From: SIG480 sp045533555
GTDB taxonomy: Bacteria; Bacillota; Clostridia; Oscillospirales; JAAYXM01
NCBI GenBank assembly: GCA_045533555.1
Contig: JAZSHZ010000157.1
Span: 1-12,625 of the forward strand
Length of the DNA stretch: 12,625 nucleotides
Direction of reading: 5' to 3'
Shown: piece by piece, positions 1-5,939 of the stretch
How positions within the stretch are numbered: the stretch's first letter is position 1
How the letters are laid out: every line of letters begins with the position of its first letter
Translations under genes and position numbers: made by a program
Notes under the pieces: generated by a model
What the model was told of the DNA's origin: nothing
What the model saw: the letters and a program-made list of their open reading frames with translations, nothing else
Database searches by the model: none

Positions 1-56
1 AATTCCCCTTTCATCACAGCAATCACTGCCGTTATCCGTAACTTTTTCGTTTTCAT
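1..56 (-). CDS. 5' end of an unrecognised leftward gene (partial)
   Basis: Only the first 18 codons lie in the window. On the minus strand an ATG at 56 is preceded by a very strong ribosome binding site (GGAGGAGG, 70-63) at good spacing. The visible start reads MKTKKLRITAVIAV, a basic stretch running into hydrophobic residues, which could begin a signal peptide or membrane anchor. The rest of the gene lies left of the window, so no function can be given. The start is supported mainly by the ribosome binding site. Confidence 0.55.
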   Translation of the reverse strand, partial: MKTKKLRITAVIAVMKGE

Positions 57-118
57 TACAAGCCTCCTCCATTCTTTATTATCGTCCTTACAAGTGATGA
101 AGCGAAGCAACACACCTT

Positions 119-199
119 TGTCATCTCGACTGAAGCGAAGCGGAATGGAGAGATCTCAAAGAGATTTCTCGATGCGGCTACGCCTTACTCGAAATGACA
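119..199. repeat. Palindromic intergenic repeat (MITE/REP-like)
   Basis: An 81-bp element bounded by inverted ends: TGTCATCTCGA on the left and TCGAAATGACA on the right, 10 of 11 positions complementary. Inside is a second hairpin, AGAGATCTC (149-157) against GAGATTTCT (161-169) with an AAA loop. The 11-mer TGAAGCGAAGC inside the element (131-141) also occurs just outside it (98-108), suggesting an older partial copy or a slipped end. Elements with this TGTCAT...ATGACA layout are familiar as multicopy intergenic repeats in several bacterial genomes. Only one copy is visible here, so its multicopy nature is inferred. Reading frames across it are not convincing genes. Confidence 0.7.
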
Positions 200-364
200 C
201 AAGGAAAAAAAGCACGTGTCCATTGTCTGTTCAGCTTATTTGTTTAACATTTAACGCATCCATTAATATAGTAGCACCTTTTTCAAAAAAACACAATACT
301 GCGCTAAAATTGCCCAAAAGCTTTTTGATCCGATTTATCTATTTTTAAACAATTCGTTAAGCGC

Positions 365-393
365 TTGCAAATTTGCTAAAAATAGGGTATAAT
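365..393 (+). promoter_or_regulatory. Sigma-A type promoter of the lipoprotein gene
   Basis: A -35 box TTGCAA (365-370) and a perfect -10 box TATAAT (388-393) are separated by exactly 17 bp, 32 bp ahead of the lipoprotein start codon. The -35 is embedded in TTAAGCGCTTGCAA, whose core AAGCGCTT (359-366) is palindromic and could bind a LacI-type repressor. The remaining 200-364 region is AT-rich and shows nothing else I can support. Confidence 0.8.
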
Positions 394-424
394 GTTTGCA
401 TTATGATTTGGAGTGTGTTTTGAT

Positions 425-1279
425 ATGAAAAAATTTATTTGCCTTATTCTTGCGATAATTTCTGCGCTCGGACTTCTTTCGGGCTGCAACATTGCAAACG
501 ATGAGCCTCCCGAAATGGGATTTCTCGTTGCCGACCAGTTTACGGGCTATCGCCTCGGAACGGTCGAAGAGCTCGTTTCCGAAGAATTTCTTTGCGAGAA
601 GATTGATTCTCCGATAGTTGTCAAATATGACACTGTTGAAGAAGGGCTTGCTGACCTTCGCGCAAACAAAATATACGGTTTTGCGCTTCCCGCGGTTTAC
701 GCCGATGTGGAAATTGAAAAAAGCTATGCTTTCTTAAAGCTCGCGCTTCCCTTCGTCGACAAGCAGCTCCGAGGAGTTTCGCTTGCGGATTCAAAATTTA
801 TTCTTCCGATTGATGCGGCGCTCACTTCCATCCGCAATGACGGAACGGCAGAAAAAATCCGCCGCGCATATTCGCCCTATGCCGACGCAAATGACCCTTA
901 CGTCCGCCCGACGGAATTTGAGACAATGAAAGACCGCGTCATAACAATCGGTATCTGCAGTGATGAGGCATACCCCTATAACTTCCGCGATGAAAACGGC
1001 GCACTTACGGGTATCAAACTCGGCCCTGAGCCTGAGATCGCAACGGCCACTTAGTCAGAGCTCGTTATCAAGGAATATGAAGAAGGCAAGCTTTTCGAAG
1101 CCCTTGAAGCAGGCGAAGTCAATCTCATTATGAGCCAGTATTTCCTCTCCGAGGATGATAAGGTTGATATCAAATATACCTATTCCGACGTATATTGCGA
1201 TGCATCGACCCACATTATCATCCGCGGTCCGATGGCAGATTTCACAGACGAAGAGATTGAAGCAAGAAAAGCAAAATAA
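425..1279 (+). pseudogene. Solute-binding lipoprotein interrupted by in-frame TAG
   Basis: Start is the ATG at 425 (ribosome binding site TTGGAG, 408-413), not the GTG twelve bases earlier. Residues 1-21 form a lipoprotein signal ending in the lipobox LLSGC, so the product would be anchored outside the membrane. Residues about 33-150 resemble the second lobe of family-3 (amino-acid type) solute-binding proteins (GTVEELVSEEF, then DGTAEKIRRAY). From about residue 170 a first-lobe start follows (VITIGICSDEAYPYNF). A TAG at 1052-1054 ends the product at 209 residues. The same frame then runs 74 more codons to TAA at 1279 and keeps family character (EGKLFEALEAGEVNLIMSQ). Either a recently broken gene, a sequencing error or rare readthrough fits. 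TAG acts as a normal stop in two neighbouring genes, so wholesale recoding is unlikely. No permease or ATPase lies nearby. Confidence 0.75.
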
Positions 1280-1285
1280 AGATTC

Positions 1286-1317
1286 AACCCCCGGTTCCGG
1301 TTTCGGAATTGGGGGTT
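1286..1317 (+). terminator. Rho-independent terminator of the lipoprotein gene
   Basis: A 14-bp stem: AACCCCC (1286-1292) pairs with GGGGGTT (1311-1317), two G-T wobbles continue it, and TTCCG pairs with CGGAA around a GTTT loop. It starts seven bases after the TAA at 1279. The T-rich tail is interrupted by G and C, so it may be imperfect and backed up by the next hairpin. Confidence 0.7.
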
Positions 1318-1332
1318 TGCTTTGCTTTCTGC

Positions 1333-1366
1333 AAAAAAGGTTTCGGCGCTTGCCGAAACCTTTTTT
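1333..1366. terminator. Bidirectional terminator between convergent genes
   Basis: A perfect 15-bp stem, AAAAAAGGTTTCGGC (1333-1347), with its complement at 1352-1366 around a four-base loop. Flanking A and T runs give a U-tract on both strands. It lies one base beyond the epimerase stop codon (1368-1370) and 53 bases beyond the lipoprotein frame, so it can end transcripts arriving from both sides. Confidence 0.92.
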
Positions 1367-1367
1367 A

Positions 1368-2282
1368 TTACTTATTCATTTTCTCTCTGTAATATTCCAT
1401 TGTGAGTCTGACGCCTTCTTCGAGGCTGTATTTCGGCTCATACCCGAGGACTGTTTTAAGCTTTGTGTTATCGAGATAGCTATGGAGAATATCTCCCGCT
1501 CTTGCATCTCTGTATTCCGGCTTTACTTTACCGCCCGACATGATATTGACAAGCTCATTGACCGTCGTCTTCTTGCAGTTGGAGACGTTGATTATCTCAT
1601 TGTCGCCCGCTGTGAGCGCCGCAAAGTTTGCTCCTGCGATATCACCGACATAGATGAAATCGCGCGTCTGCTCTCCGTCACCGAAGATTATCGGTGTCTC
1701 TCCCTTCAAAAGCTTATCCGTGAAGATTGAGACGACACCGCCCTCGCCCTTCGGATCCTGACGGATTCCGAAAACGTTTGCATAGCGAAGAATCGTATAT
1801 TTGAATCCATACATATCCGAGAATGTCTTTATATAATACTCGGGAGTGAACTTTGAGATTCCATAGAAGGACATCGGAGCCTTCGGATGATTTTCATCAA
1901 CCGGAAGATACTCGGGGTTACCGTAGACCGCCGCGGAGGATGCATAGATTATCTTTTTGACTCCAAAATCGCGGACCGCTTCAAGTACCTTTACGGTTCC
2001 GACGACATTCGTCTCCGCATCAAAAGCAGAATCCTTTATCGATTTCTGAATATCAATCTGAGCCGCCTCGTGGTAGATTACTTCAGGTGCGAACTCCTCG
2101 ACAGCATCGCGGAACTCCGCACTTTTGATATCTACCTCATAGAGCTTCGCCGCAGGGTTGAGATTTGCTATGTTTCCCGTTGAGAGATTGTCGCAGACGG
2201 CAACCTCGTGCCCTGCGCCGACAAGGAGATCAACGATATGCGAGCCTATAAATCCACAACCGCCCGTTACCAATACTTTCAT
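1368..2282 (-). CDS. galE: NAD-dependent epimerase, UDP-glucose 4-epimerase type
   Basis: A 304-residue extended short-chain dehydrogenase that probably interconverts UDP-glucose and UDP-galactose, or a related nucleotide sugar, in the cytoplasm. Seen: the Rossmann motif GGCGFIG at residues 7-13, the acidic end of beta-2 followed by DNLSTGN (31-37), the catalytic serine region ASSAAVYG (114-121), the YxxxK pair Tyr140/Lys144, and RYANVFGIRQDP (166-177). Length and these blocks match the short bacterial GalE type. The start ATG has AAGGAG eight bases upstream. It is the last gene of the operon, 17 bp after the mutase, and ends at a strong terminator. Family membership is secure. The exact substrate is inferred; related enzymes act on UDP-N-acetyl sugars or UDP-uronates. 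Confidence 0.9.
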   Translation of the reverse strand: MKVLVTGGCGFIGSHIVDLLVGAGHEVAVCDNLSTGNIANLNPAAKLYEVDIKSAEFRDAVEEFAPEVIYHEAAQIDIQKSIKDSAFDAETNVVGTVKVLEAVRDFGVKKIIYASSAAVYGNPEYLPVDENHPKAPMSFYGISKFTPEYYIKTFSDMYGFKYTILRYANVFGIRQDPKGEGGVVSIFTDKLLKGETPIIFGDGEQTRDFIYVGDIAGANFAALTAGDNEIINVSNCKKTTVNELVNIMSGGKVKPEYRDARAGDILHSYLDNTKLKTVLGYEPKYSLEEGVRLTMEYYREKMNK

Positions 2283-2299
2283 ATTAAAAACTCCTTCTT

Positions 2300-3706
2300 C
2301 TATATTTTAAGGAAATCGCGCATTGTCTTTATCATCTTATCCGCGTGCTCGCGCGACTCCATCTCGCAGAATATGCGGATAAGCGGTTCTGTTCCCGAGA
2401 AGCGGGCGATGATCCAGCCGCCGCCCTCGAAAGTGACCTTGACTCCGTCTGCGCGGCTTACGCTTACAACGGGGACATCAAATTCGGGAAGCGCTTCCTC
2501 TTCATAGAGAACGCGACGCATCTCTTCCTTCTTTTCCTCGGAGAATTTCGTGTCAAACTCGAGCATCTGCATATAGCCGTATTTATCATATATCTCAGCG
2601 AGCATATCAGCGAGATGCTTGCCGGTCGTGCATATCATTTCAACGAGGAGGCTCGATGCAAAGATTCCGTCCTTGCCCTTGATATGGCCGCGGATCGTGA
2701 GACCGCCGGAGGACTCTCCGCCAAGGAGCGCATCTGTCTTTTCCATCATACCGCTGATATGCTTGAAGCCGACGGGAACCTCATGGCATTTCTGCCCGAA
2801 GTCCGCGGCAATTCTGTCGAGAATGCAGGTCGTCGCAACGTTTCTGACGACATCACCTCTCCAACCCTTATATTTGAGAAGGTAATAATAGAGAAGCATC
2901 ATAATCTCATTCGGATGGACAAACTTTCCGTTTTCGTCTATAATTCCGATTCGGTCAGCATCGCCGTCCGTTCCGATTCCGAGGTCATATTTCTCCTCGA
3001 CAACCATATTGGAAAGCTTTGCAAGCGTGTGCGCCGACGGAGACGGAAGTCTTCCTCCGAAGAGCGTATCGTGGCGTTCATTGATCGTGTCAACGTCGCA
3101 ACGCGCAGTCATAAGAATTGTCTGAAGCGCAGTCTTTGAAACGCCGAACATCGGGTCGAGAAGAACTCGCATATTGCATTTTCTTATCGCATCCATATTT
3201 ATCATTCCGATGATGCTGTCTATATATGAATTATAGAGATCTGCAATTTTGATTATGCCCGCATCTTTTCCCTTTTCAAAGTCGATGCGCTTTATGGAGA
3301 CGCCTTTCTCAATTCTCTTTTCAAATCCCTGAGTTATCGAAATATCTGCATCTCTTCCGCCTTCCGTGAAGACCTTGATACCGTTATATTCCGCCGGGTT
3401 ATGGCTTGCCGTAATCGCCATGCCGTAGGGCGTTTCAAGAGTCTTGACGCCGAACATGACGAGCGGAGTCGGGGCGATCCTGTCCACAAAATGGACAGTT
3501 ATGCCATTGCCCGCAAAGACCTCGGCAACCCATTTTGCCGCAAAATCAGAAAGGAAACGGCGGTCATATCCGATGACTATTCCCTTATCCGCCGCACCCT
3601 TTTCAATTATATCATCTGCGACTGCCTGCGCAAGAGCAACGATATTCGACTTTATGAATTCATCGCCGATAATTGCACGCCAGCCGCCCGTTCCGAATTT
3701 TATCAT
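2300..3706 (-). CDS. Phosphohexomutase (phosphoglucomutase/phosphomannomutase)
   Basis: A 468-residue alpha-D-phosphohexomutase that moves phosphate between C1 and C6 of a hexose through a phosphoserine enzyme. All four active-site loops are visible: TASHNP (99-104) with phosphoserine Ser101, the metal loop DGDADR (247-252), the sugar-binding GGESSGG (329-335), and the phosphate-binding RFSGTEP (435-441). I chose the ATG at 3706 because the protein then begins MIKFGTGGWRAIIG, the usual family start, with AGGGGG upstream. An in-frame GTG at 3736 would add ten residues and overlap the kinase stop. It is the middle gene of the operon, 22 bp after the kinase. It links the sugar-1-phosphate made by the kinase to 6-phosphate metabolism. 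Glucose versus mannose preference cannot be read from the sequence. It ends in TAG, which here acts as a true stop. Confidence 0.93.
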   Translation of the reverse strand: MIKFGTGGWRAIIGDEFIKSNIVALAQAVADDIIEKGAADKGIVIGYDRRFLSDFAAKWVAEVFAGNGITVHFVDRIAPTPLVMFGVKTLETPYGMAITASHNPAEYNGIKVFTEGGRDADISITQGFEKRIEKGVSIKRIDFEKGKDAGIIKIADLYNSYIDSIIGMINMDAIRKCNMRVLLDPMFGVSKTALQTILMTARCDVDTINERHDTLFGGRLPSPSAHTLAKLSNMVVEEKYDLGIGTDGDADRIGIIDENGKFVHPNEIMMLLYYYLLKYKGWRGDVVRNVATTCILDRIAADFGQKCHEVPVGFKHISGMMEKTDALLGGESSGGLTIRGHIKGKDGIFASSLLVEMICTTGKHLADMLAEIYDKYGYMQMLEFDTKFSEEKKEEMRRVLYEEEALPEFDVPVVSVSRADGVKVTFEGGGWIIARFSGTEPLIRIFCEMESREHADKMIKTMRDFLKI

Positions 3707-3728
3707 TTTCAAAAAATCCCCCTGTTGC

Positions 3729-4841
3729 TTAATCACATCTTACGCCTGTATCCTGAACGAGAAGCTTGCCCGGATAGCCGAGCTTTCCGACTTCTTCGAT
3801 TATCTTCTCAGCCTTATCGCGCGGTGCATAGACATAGCAGCAACCACCGCCGCCCGAGCCGTTTATCTTTCCGCCGTATGCACCGTTTGCCATCGCGCAA
3901 TCGAGAATCTTTTCGATCGTTGCCGTTGAGATTCCGAGGCCGTCGCGCAGGTTCTTATGGTGAGCATAGATGAGGCGGCCGAGTTCTTCGTCTATATCGC
4001 CTTCCTTGCCGAGAAGCTCAATTCCCGCTTTGAGAATCTTATAGTTATCGATATTCGTGAGAACCTTTTTCTTTCTGAAATCATCAAGCTTATCGACGAG
4101 CGAGATATCCGCACCGCCGAACGCAAGATGCTCGATTCCCTCGACGCCGTATTCCTTCAGTATTTCAAGCCCTTCGCAGGTCGGGATCTTTGATGCCGCA
4201 AGAACCTTGATGGTATCCTTTCGCTCAAGTGAGTCAAAAAGGATGAATGCGCCCGGAAGCTCGCGCTCGATCGGGAACGCCTCTGTTCCGCTCTTGAACT
4301 TGAGGTTGACAAGTCCGCCGAGAGCGGATGCATAGTGATCCATCATTCCGCCCGGATGACCGAATTCCGCAACCTCGGATTCGAAAGCGAGGTGAGCAAT
4401 CTTATAAGGATCCTTCGCATCGGGGTGTCCGATTCCTTCAAGGAGCGCCTTGATGATTGCGACGACCATCGTGCTCGATGAGCACATTCCTTTTCCTATC
4501 GGAATTTCGGAATCCATCTTGATATCAAAACCGCGAAGCGGATAGCCTTTTTTGAGAAGGACGTTTATCGTGCTCCTCATGAAGTCCTCATCGCTGTCAT
4601 ACTTGATCTCCTTAGAGATATCCGTGAGGTATTCCTGATATAAGCCCTCTGTGTTCTCAACGTTGAGAGCATCGAGCTTCTCATCGCGTATCTTGATTTT
4701 AATGATGCTGTCCTCACGCGGAGTTATTTCCGCAGAGAAACGGAGATTGATTGCAACCGCAACAACCTCGAGCCCGAGATAATCCTGATGCTCTCCGAAG
4801 AGGCAAAGTCTTGACGGGTTGGATATTTTTATTCCGCTCAT
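3729..4841 (-). CDS. GHMP sugar kinase, galactokinase-like
   Basis: A 370-residue kinase that probably phosphorylates the anomeric C1 of a monosaccharide using ATP. Seen: the galactokinase-like signature FGEHQDY (15-21), the phosphate loop PIGKGMCSSS (114-123), the catalytic Asp region GGMMDHYAS (164-172), and the C-terminal GHMP motif GGKINGSGGGGC (323-334). The signature has GEHQDY rather than the GEHTDY of classical GalK, and the protein is a little shorter than GalK, so the sugar may not be galactose. The ATG at 4841 has GAGGAG nine bases upstream; a TTG at 4862 would add seven residues but would include the ribosome binding site. It is the first gene of the kinase-mutase-epimerase operon and faces the AraC regulator across 130 bp. 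Confidence 0.88.
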   Translation of the reverse strand: MSGIKISNPSRLCLFGEHQDYLGLEVVAVAINLRFSAEITPREDSIIKIKIRDEKLDALNVENTEGLYQEYLTDISKEIKYDSDEDFMRSTINVLLKKGYPLRGFDIKMDSEIPIGKGMCSSSTMVVAIIKALLEGIGHPDAKDPYKIAHLAFESEVAEFGHPGGMMDHYASALGGLVNLKFKSGTEAFPIERELPGAFILFDSLERKDTIKVLAASKIPTCEGLEILKEYGVEGIEHLAFGGADISLVDKLDDFRKKKVLTNIDNYKILKAGIELLGKEGDIDEELGRLIYAHHKNLRDGLGISTATIEKILDCAMANGAYGGKINGSGGGGCCYVYAPRDKAEKIIEEVGKLGYPGKLLVQDTGVRCD

Positions 4842-4882
4842 ACACACATTCTCCTCTTGCAAAAAATGCTTTATTTGTGTAT

Positions 4883-4911
4883 ATTATAAATAACGGACTC
4901 CGTTTTGTCTT
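4883..4911 (-). promoter_or_regulatory. Promoter of the sugar kinase operon
   Basis: On the minus strand a -35 box AAGACA (4911-4906) and a perfect -10 box TATAAT (4888-4883) are 17 bp apart, ending about 40 bp before the kinase start. The weak -35 suits a promoter needing an activator such as the divergent AraC protein. No equally clear promoter is visible for the AraC gene itself. Confidence 0.65.
4892..4904. promoter_or_regulatory. Candidate operator in the divergent intergenic region
   Basis: The perfect 13-bp palindrome AACGGACTCCGTT lies entirely in the spacer of the kinase promoter, where a bound protein would block RNA polymerase. A second CCGTTT occurs 28 bp further right (4928-4933, first copy 4900-4905), and TCCG/CGGA half-sites recur at 4927-4930 and 4941-4944. 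These could be sites for the AraC-family product or another regulator. Seen in sequence; function inferred. Confidence 0.35.
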
Positions 4912-4971
4912 TATATTATGTGGTGTTCCGTTTGCACTTTCGGACAATTCTTGTTTTTGAGGTGATTTGCA

Positions 4972-5844
4972 ATGAGCGACCAATTCATACCTACCCCGCT
5001 TGAAAGAGCGCTTGACATCACGCATATCGTGACTCTTCACGACTTTGACTACACGCCCGATTTTCTCTTCACGGGCGAAAGTCACGATTTCTGGGAGCTT
5101 GCATTCATCCGCCGCGGCTCAGTCGGCGTTATGGCAGGAAGCACGGGTTATACCCTCGGAAGCGGAGAAGCGATTTTCCACGCGCCGAATGAATATCACA
5201 ACATATGGGCAAACGGCGCATCCGCCGAGGTTATAATCGTCTCCTTCGTCTGCAATTCTCCCGCCATGCGCTTTTTTGAAAAGCGACTCATCTCATTTTC
5301 GGAAAAGGAAATCGAGATAATTGAAAATCTGCTCGCACTCGGAAATGAAATATTCAGCGACCCGCCGAACATTCTCTACCAGAAAAAGCTCAACCCGAAG
5401 CCGAATATCCCGCAGGGCAAGCTTCAGCTTCTCGGACTCGGGCTGGAGGAGCTTCTTCTTCGACTTATGCACGGAGCTGAGATCATCGACAGAATGGAGC
5501 GAAAAAGCATCTCCGCGGGAACGAGGAATGACAAGCTCATAACCGATTCCATCATAAATGCGTTGACCGAGCGCATCTACGGCAACACGACACTTGATGA
5601 GGTCTGCGCGGGAGTTCTCTTCAGCAAAAGCCACCTGAAGACACTTTTCAAGAAAAACACGGGTTATTCCATCATGGATTATTATACGCATCTCAAGATA
5701 GAGAGAGCTAAGATTCTCATCAAGGAAGGAGAGCTTTCAATTTCCGATATTGCCGAGCTTCTCGGCTATGCCTCAATCCATTATTTTTCAAGAGTTTTCA
5801 AGCTGAAGGTCGGAATGTCTCCATCAGAATACAAAAAATCGTAG
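4972..5844 (+). CDS. AraC-family transcriptional regulator
   Basis: A 290-residue DNA-binding regulator. The N-terminal part (about 15-100) is a cupin-like sugar-sensing domain with HDFWELAFIRRG (38-49) and FHAPNEYHNIW (69-79), the typical AraC-type jelly-roll pattern. The C-terminal part (about 190-290) has two helix-turn-helix units: TTLDEVCAGVLFSKSHLK (206-223) and LSISDIAELLGYASIHYFSR (255-274), followed by the usual GMSPSEYKK end. The ribosome binding site GAGGTGA lies at 4959-4965. It is divergent from the sugar kinase operon and 95 bp upstream of the propeller gene on the same strand, so it most likely controls one or both in response to a sugar. No clear terminator follows it, so partial co-transcription with the propeller gene is possible. 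Confidence 0.93.
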   Translation: MSDQFIPTPLERALDITHIVTLHDFDYTPDFLFTGESHDFWELAFIRRGSVGVMAGSTGYTLGSGEAIFHAPNEYHNIWANGASAEVIIVSFVCNSPAMRFFEKRLISFSEKEIEIIENLLALGNEIFSDPPNILYQKKLNPKPNIPQGKLQLLGLGLEELLLRLMHGAEIIDRMERKSISAGTRNDKLITDSIINALTERIYGNTTLDEVCAGVLFSKSHLKTLFKKNTGYSIMDYYTHLKIERAKILIKEGELSISDIAELLGYASIHYFSRVFKLKVGMSPSEYKKS

Positions 5845-5901
5845 AATATCTTAAATGACGGCTAATAAACCATAAGAATTTATTTTTCGCATCTGCTATT
5901 A

Positions 5902-5907
5902 TATAAT
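5902..5907 (+). promoter_or_regulatory. Possible -10 element before the propeller gene
   Basis: A perfect TATAAT lies 33 bp ahead of the chosen start, in an AT-rich stretch. No good -35 box stands at 16-18 bp upstream; the sequence there is TTTATT-like. If used, the promoter would need an activator, which would fit AraC control, or the gene is read through from the AraC gene. Confidence 0.4.
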
Positions 5908-5939
5908 TAGAAAAATATGAAATGAAAGGATTTTGCAAT

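Noticed and set aside
94..348. An 84-codon open frame across the palindromic repeat
   Set aside because: It runs through the repeat, has no convincing ribosome binding site, and its product is the basic low-complexity type usual for such repeats read in frame.
425..1279. Genome-wide reassignment of TAG to an amino acid
   Set aside because: TAG is the natural end of the phosphohexomutase gene (2300-2302) and of the AraC gene (5842-5844), so TAG works as a stop here; only local readthrough remains possible.
1155..1730. A long plus-strand frame over the terminators and the epimerase gene
   Set aside because: It crosses two terminators and lies antisense to a well-supported epimerase; its sequence has no domain character.
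2345..3139. A 264-codon plus-strand frame opposite the phosphohexomutase
   Set aside because: Antisense shadow of a gene with all four mutase motifs; no ribosome binding site or promoter.
3401..3973. Plus-strand frames spanning the kinase-mutase junction
   Set aside because: Arginine- and serine-rich shadow translations crossing two real genes of the opposite strand.
5845..5939. A terminator after the AraC gene
   Set aside because: The region is AT-rich, but I found no stable hairpin followed by a T run.
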